Source of the DNA: JAXMEQ01 sp046348225
GTDB taxonomy: Bacteria; Pseudomonadota; Gammaproteobacteria; Burkholderiales; Burkholderiaceae_C
NCBI GenBank assembly: GCA_046348225.1
Contig: JAXMEQ010000002.1
Location: 1 to 64,000, forward strand
Direction: 5' to 3'
DNA length: 64,000 nucleotides
Numbering within the stretch: position 1 is the first letter of the stretch; every line of letters begins with the position of its first letter. Positions 31,031-39,114 of the stretch are shown piece after piece. The translations under genes and the position numbers were made by a program. The notes beneath the pieces were generated by a model. That model did not search any database. It worked only from the letters and a program-made list of their open reading frames with translations, and was not told the origin of the DNA.

Positions 31031-31651
31031 TTAGCCGCGGTTGCATGAGTTTTTCGCCAACCACCAGCGTGAGAAAGATGCCAGGTCGGCGTGCTGTGAG
31101 TCGATGTGAACAAGCAGATCACCAACATTCGGCGACCCCGACGGCTCGCGCAAAACAAGGGCTCGATGGATTGACGGGGTCACGCCTACAAAGTACGGCA
31201 GGAAGTCGTCGACGAATGCGACAGGCTTCAAGGCGTTCAAGGTGTCGGCCTTGGGACTTGCTTCCGTGAGGACATTGTCTGTAGCGTGCACGACCTCAAT
31301 TGGAAAGCCATGTGCCCGCAGGTTTCGCTCTCTGGCGGCTCGGTACACCTCTGGCAGAGCTGTAACACATACTAGCTCGTAACCTGCGGCATCAAGTGCA
31401 ACGCAGGCTTCAACAGCACCGGCGATCGCAGGTATGCCGCTCCAGAACTCATCGTCGAAGGCACGGCGAAGTTGTGCCAATCGCTCGTCGTCTTCCAGAT
31501 GCTCAACATGCCAGCGATCGATGGGCCAATACGCGTCAGGATCTCGTAGAGCTGGGCGGCGGCCGAACGCACGCTGCCAAGCACCGGCGTAGGCCAGCGA
31601 GTAGTCCAGGAGGACGCCGTCGGCGTCGAGTGCAATGACAGGCTTAGGCAT
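31031..31651 (-). CDS. HAD-superfamily hydrolase
   Basis: A 206-residue haloacid-dehalogenase-like phosphatase. Motif I is ALDADGVLLDY with the nucleophile and general acid aspartates, motif II VCVTALP, motif III the lysine of TEASPKADTLN, and motif IV AFVDDFLPYF with two acidic residues. The cap is the short helical C1 type between motifs I and II (about 20-85). Substrate unknown. A degraded copy of its 5' end lies 0.6 kb away at about 32220-32270, so the gene was duplicated within this junction region. The next gene upstream on the same strand is a small MbcA/ParS-type antitoxin, 59 bp away. Confidence 0.8.
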   Translation of the reverse strand: MPKPVIALDADGVLLDYSLAYAGAWQRAFGRRPALRDPDAYWPIDRWHVEHLEDDERLAQLRRAFDDEFWSGIPAIAGAVEACVALDAAGYELVCVTALPEVYRAARERNLRAHGFPIEVVHATDNVLTEASPKADTLNALKPVAFVDDFLPYFVGVTPSIHRALVLREPSGSPNVGDLLVHIDSQHADLASFSRWWLAKNSCNRG

Positions 31652-31710
31652 TGCTTCAATTTTGCGCCATTGAGAATCAGAGACGCGCTAGCGCGCTGCA
31701 GACGCGACGG

Positions 31711-31938
31711 TCACGCGACGCCCCCGTACTTGATCGCAGTAAGGATTTCGCGCACGCGCTGCGCGCCGCAAGAAGTCGCCGCCGCTTTGATCGGAGACTC
31801 GCCCAGCATAGGATGGGAGCTCTTGAGCCAACCGTGAGCAGCATCTTCAGAGGCGAACACCTGCAGTGCCAGCGCCTCGAGTACCTTCAAGCGCAGAGAG
31901 ATCTCCGCGCTCTGGGGTAGGGCAGTTTTCGAATTCAC
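31711..31938 (-). CDS. Small MbcA/ParS/Xre-type antitoxin (toxin-binding domain only)
   Basis: A 75-residue protein matching the toxin-binding domain of Xre/MbcA/ParS antitoxins: LALQVFASEDAAHGWLKSSH, PMLGESPIKAA and a final VREILTAIKYGGVA. The normal form is W-L-x-x-x-x-x-x-L-x-G-x-S-P with an I-x-x-G-x-x-A end. Its usual partner, a RES-domain toxin gene directly downstream, is missing; a HAD hydrolase gene occupies that place. It is an orphan antitoxin, possibly able to bind the RES toxin encoded at 3095-3742, or a remnant of a lost module. Confidence 0.6.
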   Translation of the reverse strand: MNSKTALPQSAEISLRLKVLEALALQVFASEDAAHGWLKSSHPMLGESPIKAAATSCGAQRVREILTAIKYGGVA

Positions 31939-32703
31939 ACGACAATGTAATACATCAAAGACCGGATTCGCTTCCGAGTTTCAGCTGCGGTACACTCAGC
32001 GGGCGCATCGGCAAGGCATTACCCATTAGGGCGCCGCGGTGCACAGAGCAAAGGCCTCCCTATGGAGGCCTTTTGCTTTTGTCGCGACAAACCCGCGCTC
32101 GGGAAACCGTGAAGCCACCCGGCACGCTACTGCCTAATTGTCGCCTGCGGCCTTGAAAAGTGAGTGCAGCCCCGGTTTACTTCCTTGAAGCACACCCATT
32201 TCGCCGCCGTCCTTCACAACGTAGGCTAGCGAATAGTCCAGGAGGTCGCCGTCGGTGCCACCAGGCGCTGCCTACCAAGAGCTTCTAAGGTCAGGAGATG
32301 CCAATTTCCTAAACGTCAGAAGTTGCGCGAGCAAAAGAAAACCCCGCCTTTTGCACGCTTCTTGCGGAAGACCTTGTCCTAGAACAAGACGTGGGGCGGG
32401 GTGTGTTGCCCCCTATTTTACCTCACGGATATCGCCGGCGGTTGTGTCCTCTGCCGCGTTTTACCTGTGTTGATCTCGAAGGGGCCATCGGTATAGCGAA
32501 GTCTACTGGTGAGATGGATAGTTGCGCTAGAAATTGGATAGTAGTAGGCTATTTAGCCGTGCCGCCAGTTAACAACTTTACTGGTTTTATACGGTACAAG
32601 TTTACTTGTTCAGACGGGACTTTTGGAAACGGGCCAAAGTATCTGATCCATTTATTAACATAATATACATCGTATAAAATAACAGGCATCAGATAATCGC
32701 GCC
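31939..32703. other. 765-bp gene-poor junction with decayed fragments and an AT-rich segment
   Basis: This stretch between the last accessory gene and the first core gene has no convincing intact gene. It contains the terminator at 32050-32080; an open minus-strand tail (about 32155-32220, reading VVKDGGEMGVLQGSKPGL...) that looks like the end of a lost gene; and a fragment at about 32220-32270 matching the HAD gene start (shared GTCCAGGAGG and GCCGTCGG blocks). A long-range stem ACCCCGCC/GGCGGGGT spans 32341-32402. The last 200 bp (32500-32700) are distinctly AT-rich, unlike their surroundings. This is probably the right edge of the island. Confidence 0.5.
32050..32080 (+). terminator. Rho-independent terminator
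   Basis: AAAGGCCTCC and GGAGGCCTTTT form a 9-10 bp stem with a 4-nt loop and a T-rich tail. No protein gene reads into it. A possible -10 (TACACT at 31991) and the GGCGC/GCGCC pairing around 32000-32035 allow a short transcript of about 80 nt, a weak small-RNA candidate. Confidence 0.65.
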
Positions 32704-33717
32704 GTGGACCTCTTCGACAGCACTCCGCCGACACCACCGCCCCAGCGCCCGTCTGCCGCCAAGGTACGGGCCGTGGACCTCAACGCCGATCTTCTGAAGC
32801 TCGCGAACGCGATGCCTCCACAGCTTCGGCTGGGCACTTCGTCGTGGACCTTCCAGGGCTGGAAAGGTCTGGTCTGGGACGCCGACTACAGCGAATCCAT
32901 CTTGTCGCGCCACGGTTTACCGGCCTATGCCCAGCACCCGATGCTGCGCACCGTCAGCCTTGACCGCGCCTTTTACCGGCCACTGTCCGCCAGCCAGTAC
33001 GCTGCGTACGCGGCCCAGGTTCCATCCGGCTTCCGCTTCGTCGTCAAGGCGCCGAGTCTGGTCGCCGATGCCATGGTGCGTGGTGAATCCGGCCGCGGCA
33101 TGCAACCGAATCCGTCATTTCTCGACCCGGCACTCGCCAGCTCGGAATTCATCCAGCCCGCGCTGGACGGTCTTGGCGACCGGATTGGCGCGCTGGTGTT
33201 CCAGCTCAGTCCGTTGCCCGCCTACTGGGTGGCGCGCAAGGCCGAGTTTTTTGACCGGCTTTCGATGATGCTCCAGTCGCTGCCGCCGCTTCGGCCTGCG
33301 GCACCCGATGGGGTCATTGCCGTGGAAGTCCGCAACCCTGAACTGCTTGGCCCGGCGCTGGCCAGCGTACTCAAGGCGAACAGGGCAACTTACTGCCTGG
33401 GCCTGCACGCCAAAATGCCGCCGATTGAGGCCCAATTGCCCATGCTGCGCGCGCTTTGGCCAGGCCCGCTGGTCTGCCGCTGGAATTTGCACCGAAAGCA
33501 TGGCGCCTACGGCTACGAAGACGCCAAGGGGCTGTACGAGCCCTTTGACCGGCTGGTGGACCCGGACCCCGAGACCCGCCACAGTCTGGCGCGTGTGATC
33601 GCCGCCACGGTCGGCGCCGGACACAACGCCTACGTCACGATCAACAACAAGGCCGAGGGCTCCGCCCCGTTGTCGGTGTTCGAACTCGCGCGGGCCGTGA
33701 TTGAAAAACCCGCTTAG
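32704..33717 (+). CDS. DUF72 family protein
   Basis: A 337-residue TIM-barrel protein of the DUF72 (YecE-like) family. LRLGTSSWTFQGWKGLVW is the family's opening strand, followed by SLDRAFYRPLSASQYAAYA and VPSGFRFVVKAP. A late YVTINNKAEGSAPLSVFELA is typical. The biochemical role is unknown. A GTG at 32704 starts the protein (V-D-L-F-D-S), matching the N-terminus I expect in related bacteria. It is the first gene of the conserved chromosomal half and directly follows the AT-rich junction. It converges with the cyclase gene with a 4-bp overlap. Confidence 0.75.
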   Translation: MDLFDSTPPTPPPQRPSAAKVRAVDLNADLLKLANAMPPQLRLGTSSWTFQGWKGLVWDADYSESILSRHGLPAYAQHPMLRTVSLDRAFYRPLSASQYAAYAAQVPSGFRFVVKAPSLVADAMVRGESGRGMQPNPSFLDPALASSEFIQPALDGLGDRIGALVFQLSPLPAYWVARKAEFFDRLSMMLQSLPPLRPAAPDGVIAVEVRNPELLGPALASVLKANRATYCLGLHAKMPPIEAQLPMLRALWPGPLVCRWNLHRKHGAYGYEDAKGLYEPFDRLVDPDPETRHSLARVIAATVGAGHNAYVTINNKAEGSAPLSVFELARAVIEKPA

Positions 33718-34637
33718 GCCGAGCCGCCCGAGAGGTTGAAGCTGACCGTTGGAACGGTAAAGTCACTGAAAGGTGCCCCGAGCGCAATGTCGCCATTGCC
33801 ATGCAGGACGCATTCGCCACGCCGCAGGGCGAGCTCGGTGTCGCTGCCGGCGAACTTCACCCAGGTTCCGTAGCTGCTCAGGTCGCTCAGCACAAAATGG
33901 TTGTCGCGCCATTCAATCTTGGCGTGCAGCCGCGACACACGCTGGTCGTTCACCACAAAGTCGGCCTCGCTGACGCGGCCGAGGTGGATGGGCATGTCCC
34001 CCGACTTGAACGTCGCATTGACATCCAGCCAGTTCAACTCGATCTGCCCGGGTGCCGACTCACCCCGCGGGTTGAGGTGGTCCAGCGAGGCGGGCGCGGT
34101 GAACAGTGCCGACACGACCTCTTCCTGCCACTCGATGCGGTAGATCACCCGCTGCTCGGCCTTGCCGCGAATGCTGATCGGCCCCAGACTGCGGAAGCGG
34201 ACGCCCTCGCCCGGCTCCGGCACCTGTTCGATCACCGAATCCGTGGCCCAGATCTGGTCAGCGCCTGACAGATCCGACAGGCGCGACGCCACATTGACGG
34301 CGTCCCCGTAGCAATCGCCATCCACCTCCACCACCTCGCCTGACGCCACGCCCACCTGCAGGCGCATGCGCAGCTTGGGGGGCCAGTTCAGGATGCGCTT
34401 GAGATGGTTGCGCTGCAGTTCAACCACGGCAGCCACCGCGTCGCTGCAGCGTGGAAAGACGGCCAGGACGCCGTCACCCAGCGTCTTGACCACACGGCCG
34501 TCGTGCGCTTCGCAGACCTGGCTGATCCACTGCGTCAGCCGGGTGATGGCCTCGGTGGCCTTGGCGTTGCCCAGCGTCTCGAAGACGCCGGTGCTGCCCG
34601 TCAGGTCAGCAAATACAACCGTCGTGTTGACACCCAT
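33714..34637 (-). CDS. Class III adenylate/guanylate cyclase with C-terminal FHA domain
   Basis: A 307-residue soluble protein. The cyclase domain (1-175) has both metal aspartates (VVFADLTGST and KTLGDGVLAVF), the substrate-type lysine of the second motif and the transition-state pair Asn/Arg in DAVNVASRL, so it looks active. An FHA domain (about 215-300; IHLGRVSEADFVVNDQRVSR, LHAKIEW, YGTWVKF) would bind phosphothreonine. The combination suggests a cyclic-nucleotide signal controlled by Ser/Thr phosphorylation. No kinase gene is adjacent. cAMP is the likelier product. Confidence 0.85.
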   Translation of the reverse strand: MGVNTTVVFADLTGSTGVFETLGNAKATEAITRLTQWISQVCEAHDGRVVKTLGDGVLAVFPRCSDAVAAVVELQRNHLKRILNWPPKLRMRLQVGVASGEVVEVDGDCYGDAVNVASRLSDLSGADQIWATDSVIEQVPEPGEGVRFRSLGPISIRGKAEQRVIYRIEWQEEVVSALFTAPASLDHLNPRGESAPGQIELNWLDVNATFKSGDMPIHLGRVSEADFVVNDQRVSRLHAKIEWRDNHFVLSDLSSYGTWVKFAGSDTELALRRGECVLHGNGDIALGAPFSDFTVPTVSFNLSGGSA

Positions 34638-34689
34638 GCCCTGGCCGTGGAGTTGTTGTGGCGCTAGTTTAGAGCATCAACCCGGCCTG

Positions 34690-36123
34690 TCACGCAGCCT
34701 TCAGTTGCATCGCCTTGTATTCCAGGAATTCCTCGAAACCGAACCGGCCGTTCTCGCGGCCGTTGCCCGACTGCTTGTAGCCGCCAAATGGCGCATTGCC
34801 GTTGAACGGCCCGCCATTGATGTCCACCTGGCCGGTGCGAATGCGACGCGCCACGGCGATGGCATGCGCTTCGTCCTTGCTCCAGACGCCGCCGCCCAAC
34901 CCGTAGATCGTGTCGTTGGCGATCTGCACGGCTTCGTCCTCGTCCTTGTAGGTCAGTACCACCAGCACCGGGCCAAAGATCTCCTCGCGCGCCAGCGTGT
35001 CGGTGGGTCTGACACGCAAAATCGTCGGCTGCACAAAGTAGCCCTTGTCGCGCGCGGGTGTGGTCGCGCCTCCGGCGATCACTTCCGCACCTTCGCGGAT
35101 GCCCTGGGCAATGAAGCCGAGAACCCGGTCGCGCTGGGCCGCGCTGACCAGTGGACCCAGCTTGCTGCCCTCTTCCAGACTGGGGCCGATGTTGAATTTC
35201 GCGATCGCCGCCTGCGCCAGCGCCTTCACTTCGTCGTAGCGGTCCTCGGGCACCAGCATGCGGGTGTGCGCCGAGCAGGTCTGCCCACTGTTGAGCAGGC
35301 AGGCCGACACCGTTCCCTTGACCGCCGCTTCGAAGTCCGCGTCCGGCAGGATCACGCTGGCGGACTTGCCCCCCAGCTCCAGCGCCACGCGCTTGACGGT
35401 CTGGCTCGCCAGTTCGGCCACGCGCTTGCCCGCACGGGTCGAGCCGGTGAAGCTCACCATGTCCACCGCGGGGTGCGTTGCCAGCACTTCGCCCACTTCG
35501 GGCCCTGTTCCGTTGACCAGATTGAAAACACCTGGCGGCAGGCCCGCCTCATGGATGATTTCGGCCAGGATCATGGCGTTGACCGGTGCGATCTCGCTGG
35601 GCTTGAGCACCACCGTGCAGCCGGCGGCCAGCGCCGGCGCCACCTTGAGGGTGATCTGGTTCAGCGGAAAGTTCCAGGGCGTGATGCAGCCCACCACACC
35701 AATCGGCTCGCGCACCACCAGCGACTTGCCATACGGCCCGGCCACTTCTTCTTCCCACTCAAATGCCCGGGCCACCCGGGCGAAGTTGGCCCAGTTCCAG
35801 ACCGGGGTCCCCACCTGCACCGGCTTGGCCAGCTTGAGCGGCATGCCGACTTCGCGTGCAATCGCGGTCCCCATTTCGTCCATGCGGGCCTTGAGCCCGG
35901 CCGAAATCCTGTCAAGGAAAGCGGCCCGGGTTTCCACAGGCAATCCGGCCCAGCCGTCAAAAGCCGCGCGCGCGGCCAGCACTGCCTCGGCCGCCTCGGC
36001 GGCGGTGCCAGCGGGCACGGTGGCCATGACCTCTTCCGTGCTGGAGTCGTACACGGTGAAGTGGTCCGCTGAACGGGCTGGCACCCACTGGCCATTGATG
36101 TAGTGAGAGGAGTAAGTTTTCAT
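34690..36123 (-). CDS. NAD(P)+-dependent aldehyde dehydrogenase
   Basis: A 477-residue aldehyde dehydrogenase. FTGSTRAGKRVAE is the nucleotide-binding loop, LELGGKSASVIL carries the general-base glutamate, and LNSGQTCSAHTRMLV contains the catalytic cysteine. The asparagine of TPWNFPLNQIT is also present. The length is standard. It is an isolated gene, so the substrate cannot be told. Upstream (36124-36395) is a 270-bp non-coding stretch shared with a divergent small gene; it contains AT-rich promoter-like sequence but no clear operator. Confidence 0.9.
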   Translation of the reverse strand: MKTYSSHYINGQWVPARSADHFTVYDSSTEEVMATVPAGTAAEAAEAVLAARAAFDGWAGLPVETRAAFLDRISAGLKARMDEMGTAIAREVGMPLKLAKPVQVGTPVWNWANFARVARAFEWEEEVAGPYGKSLVVREPIGVVGCITPWNFPLNQITLKVAPALAAGCTVVLKPSEIAPVNAMILAEIIHEAGLPPGVFNLVNGTGPEVGEVLATHPAVDMVSFTGSTRAGKRVAELASQTVKRVALELGGKSASVILPDADFEAAVKGTVSACLLNSGQTCSAHTRMLVPEDRYDEVKALAQAAIAKFNIGPSLEEGSKLGPLVSAAQRDRVLGFIAQGIREGAEVIAGGATTPARDKGYFVQPTILRVRPTDTLAREEIFGPVLVVLTYKDEDEAVQIANDTIYGLGGGVWSKDEAHAIAVARRIRTGQVDINGGPFNGNAPFGGYKQSGNGRENGRFGFEEFLEYKAMQLKAA

Positions 36124-36395
36124 GAGTTTTATTGCGCTTTCAGCATCTGATTATGAAATAAATTGCATTTTTTGACCACGCAACCTCGGCACGCCAGCCA
36201 CCGGCGCCGAACTGTCAACGACGGACGACGGCGCACAAACAAATAGAAACAACATCACGTTTCGTTACCAATCTGTTGATTCTGTTTGTTGTTTTCCGTT
36301 AACTACGTCACACAGTTGACTTGCCTGCCGGGCACGCTCGGCGTAACTTGTCGCCTCAAACATCAAATTTGTCCAGTACGGGCAAAAGAAGTCTC

Positions 36396-36740
36396 ATGCG
36401 TTGGATCAAACCCAATCTTCGTAGCAGTATCTACAGCCTTCTGGGCACGCCCGCTCCCCCCTCGGAGTCGGCGCTTGAGAATGCCACGGAAGACATCCGC
36501 CAGGCCATGCTGGATGCGCTGGGTGACATGGGCGCACGCCAGTTCACGGCGGTCACACGGCGCGTGCGCTATGCCAACGATGTGCAGGCACTGTGGTATC
36601 TGCGCGGGGACCTGATGGCCTGCCTGTCCGACATGCATGGCGAAGTCCAGGCGCGTGAACGCATTGCGCGACTCACCAAAATGTTCCATGGCCTGCTGCC
36701 TGCGGGATTGACCTCACGGTCCAGCCCGCTGATCGGCTGA
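36396..36740 (+). CDS. Hypothetical protein
   Basis: A 114-residue protein I do not recognise. It begins MRWIKPNLRSSIYSLLG, then a helical body with DIRQAMLDALGDMGARQF and VQALWYLRGDLMACLSDMHG. No signal peptide or membrane segment is seen. Codon use looks like that of its neighbours, which supports a real gene. It is divergent from the aldehyde dehydrogenase gene and convergent with ldcA. A regulatory or DNA-binding role is possible, but nothing in the sequence shows it. Confidence 0.5.
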   Translation: MRWIKPNLRSSIYSLLGTPAPPSESALENATEDIRQAMLDALGDMGARQFTAVTRRVRYANDVQALWYLRGDLMACLSDMHGEVQARERIARLTKMFHGLLPAGLTSRSSPLIG

Positions 36741-36755
36741 GCCCGCACGGGCCCC

Positions 36756-37688
36756 TCAATGGCGGTGACCCCACAGCAGGAATGCGTCACGGCCCTCGAC
36801 TGAGAGCGTCACCTTGGCACCCACCGGCAGCACGACCTTGGTCGCGACATGCCCGAATGGCAGGTTCTGCAGCACCGGCGCCTTGATCTGCCGCTGCAAC
36901 CAGTCCACCACCGTCTGCAGCTTGAAGCCCTTGTCATGCGGCACCAGCTTGTAGTTGGTGAACTGCCCGAACACCACGGCCTTCTGCTTCGCCAGGACGC
37001 CGGCGTGCAGCAGTTGGGTCAGCAACCGCTCGATGCGGTACGGGTGCTCGTGGACGTCCTCGATGAAAAGGATGCCCCGCGGGGGCTGGGGCAGCCAGGG
37101 TGTGCCGACCAGGCTGCCCAGCACCGCCAGATTGCCACCCCACAGCACGGCGTCCCGGGCCTGCCATGCCCCCTCGCGGTTGACTGGCAGGGCAGGCGTG
37201 TTGCGCGGCAGCTGCCAGCCAGCGCCCTCGCCCTGCCCCGTGGCCAGATCCTCGAAGCAAGCCTCCATGATGTCGTCGGGCGTGCCCTCCGTGCCGAAGT
37301 CTTCCCCCAGTGCGGGGCCGGCCCAGGTGACGGCGCCGGTTCTGGCGAGCACCGCATTCTGGAATGCCGTGAAGTCGCTCAGCCCGACGAAGCGGGTGCC
37401 GCGGTCCACCGCTCGGGCCACGGCCTTGTAGTTGATGCGCGGCAGGATGCGCGTCAAGCCGTAGCCCCCCCGGGAGATGAGCGCCACGTCCGCGCCACTG
37501 GCGCAGGCACGCTCGATGGCGGCCAGCCGGGTGTCGTCATCGCCGGCAAAGCGCATGCTGCTGGCCAGCGCTGCCGGGTCCACTTCCACCTGGTAGCCCA
37601 GCGCTTTCAGGCGCTGCACGCCGCGGCGGAACGCGGCTTTGTCCCGCACGGCACTGGACGGCGAAAAAATGTAGATATGTTGGGTCAC
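36756..37688 (-). CDS. ldcA: LD-carboxypeptidase (peptidase family S66)
   Basis: A 310-residue S66-family carboxypeptidase that removes the terminal D-alanine from tetrapeptide muropeptides during peptidoglycan recycling. The nucleophilic serine is in VGLSDFTAFQNAV, the catalytic glutamate in LFIEDVHEHPYRIERLL and the histidine in PFGHVATKVVLPVG. SRGGYGLTRILPRI is the family's second conserved loop. No signal peptide is seen, as expected for the cytoplasmic enzyme. The start overlaps the stop of the TadA-hydrolase fusion by 4 bp, so the two are co-transcribed. Confidence 0.85.
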   Translation of the reverse strand: MTQHIYIFSPSSAVRDKAAFRRGVQRLKALGYQVEVDPAALASSMRFAGDDDTRLAAIERACASGADVALISRGGYGLTRILPRINYKAVARAVDRGTRFVGLSDFTAFQNAVLARTGAVTWAGPALGEDFGTEGTPDDIMEACFEDLATGQGEGAGWQLPRNTPALPVNREGAWQARDAVLWGGNLAVLGSLVGTPWLPQPPRGILFIEDVHEHPYRIERLLTQLLHAGVLAKQKAVVFGQFTNYKLVPHDKGFKLQTVVDWLQRQIKAPVLQNLPFGHVATKVVLPVGAKVTLSVEGRDAFLLWGHRH

Positions 37689-39067
37689 GGCTGGAAGTAT
37701 CCCACCGCCGCGCGGGCGATGGGCTCACCATGCTCCTGTACAAAATGCCCGCCCTGTTCGATGACCAGCGGCTCCGGGCAGCCGCGAATGAGCTGCTGGA
37801 GGCCGCGCATCACGGGCGGCCCGAGCACCGGGTCCTGCGCACCAACGGCCATGAACGTCCGGCCCTGCCAGCGGTCGCGCCAGAAGTCACGCGCTGCGCG
37901 CGAGGTGGCCGCGCCGTCCGCGTCCCCGGACGCCGGCACCATGGACGGAAACGCCCGCAACGCCGCGCGGTGGCCCCGGTCGGGGAACGGGGCGTTGTAG
38001 GCGGCACACTCTGCGGCCGTCATCTGCGGATTGCCGCGTGCGAACAGGCGCGCCACGTCAAATTCGGGGTTGTTGGCGCACATCTCGCGCCAGGCCAGAA
38101 AGCCCGGGCTCAGGGGTGCATCGCCCGTACCCAGCGTGGTGTTCATGACCAGCAGGCCACGGTAGCGCCCGGGCGCTTCCATCGGCAACGTCAGGCCCAG
38201 CAGGCCACCCCAGTCCTGCACCACCAGCACCACATCGCGCAGGTCCAGCCTGTCGATGAATTCCAGCAGCACCTGCCGGTGCCAGCCGAAGCTGTGGGCG
38301 GCGTCCTTTTTCGGCTTGTCGCTCTTGCCAAAGCCGATCAGGTCGGGCGCCACCACCCGGTGCCCGGCCTGCAGGAACACCGGGATCATCTTGCGGTACA
38401 GGTAGCTCCAGGCCGGGTTGCCGTGCAGGCACAGCCAGGTCAGCGGCGCGTCGCGCGGCCCTTCGTCGAGATAATGCAGCCGCAAGCCGGCCAGCACCGG
38501 CAGGTCGCTCAAATAGTGAGGCGGCCACGGATAGCCTGGCAAGCCGGCGAACCGTTCATCGGGTGTGCGCAGCGCGTCGTCGCGCAGGGGGCTGGCGGTC
38601 ATGCGGATCTCCTGCCGGCGGTGCCGGAAAAAGTGACTGAGCAAGGCGCTGCATTCGTCGGCCAGCACGCCGCCTTGCCACTGCGTCTGGTGGTTCAGCC
38701 GGGGCTCGGTGAACAGGTTGAGCACGGAGCCGGCGGCGCCGGTTTTGGGGTCGGCAGCACCGAACACGACGCGCGCCAGGCGCGCATGCAGCATCGCACC
38801 GCTGCACATGGCGCAGGGCTCCAGCGTCACATACAGCGTGCAGCCGTCCAGCCGGTAGTTGCCCAGGGCCTGCGCCGCCGAACGCAGCGCCACCACTTCG
38901 GCATGCGCGGTCGGGTCGTGGGCGTCGATGGGGGCGTTGCGACCGGTGGCGATGACCTGGCCGTCGCGCACGACCACCGCACCAACCGGAACCTCGCCTG
39001 CCGCGGCGGCAGCGCGCGCCTGCGCCAGTGCCTGCGCCATGAAAACCGAGTCCAGATTGCTATGCAT
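37685..39067 (-). CDS. tadA: TadA tRNA adenosine deaminase fused to a haloalkane-dehalogenase-like hydrolase
   Basis: One uninterrupted frame of 460 residues joins two complete enzymes. Residues 1-155 are TadA, making inosine-34 in tRNA-Arg: the zinc ligand and proton shuttle are in TAHAEVVAL, and the zinc cysteines in EPCAMCSGA. Residues about 165-460 are an alpha/beta hydrolase of the haloalkane dehalogenase type: HGNPAWSYLYR (oxyanion hole), VVQDWGGLLGL (nucleophilic Asp), GAQDPVLG (acid) and GGHFVQEHG (His). No stop or frameshift lies between. ATG 39067 lies inside a dispersed palindromic repeat; ATG 39040 would be the alternative. The hydrolase substrate is unknown. Confidence 0.8.
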   Translation of the reverse strand: MHSNLDSVFMAQALAQARAAAAAGEVPVGAVVVRDGQVIATGRNAPIDAHDPTAHAEVVALRSAAQALGNYRLDGCTLYVTLEPCAMCSGAMLHARLARVVFGAADPKTGAAGSVLNLFTEPRLNHQTQWQGGVLADECSALLSHFFRHRRQEIRMTASPLRDDALRTPDERFAGLPGYPWPPHYLSDLPVLAGLRLHYLDEGPRDAPLTWLCLHGNPAWSYLYRKMIPVFLQAGHRVVAPDLIGFGKSDKPKKDAAHSFGWHRQVLLEFIDRLDLRDVVLVVQDWGGLLGLTLPMEAPGRYRGLLVMNTTLGTGDAPLSPGFLAWREMCANNPEFDVARLFARGNPQMTAAECAAYNAPFPDRGHRAALRAFPSMVPASGDADGAATSRAARDFWRDRWQGRTFMAVGAQDPVLGPPVMRGLQQLIRGCPEPLVIEQGGHFVQEHGEPIARAAVGYFQP

Positions 39068-39114
39068 TTGATAGCGCCTCACGCAGTATCGGTGCGGGTT
39101 ACAGGCACTTTTAT
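39057..39114. repeat. Dispersed palindromic repeat, copy 1
   Basis: Core palindrome GCTATGCATTTGATAGC (39059-39075) followed by a conserved flank (GCCTCACGCAGT, GCGGGTTACAGGCACTTT). It lies between the PaiB-like and tadA genes, contains the tadA start codon, and touches the stop region of the PaiB-like gene. It belongs to the same family as the copies at 46530, 50328, 57970 and 63052. Confidence 0.8.

Noticed and set aside
32341..32402. Integron attC-like site from the long inverted repeat ACCCCGCC/GGCGGGGT
   Set aside because: It lacks the RYYYAAC/GTTRRRY core sites, no integron integrase is seen, and the loop is irregular.
32391..32663. A 90-codon open frame in the AT-rich junction
   Set aside because: No ribosome binding site, no recognisable similarity and odd composition; more likely chance in a decayed region.
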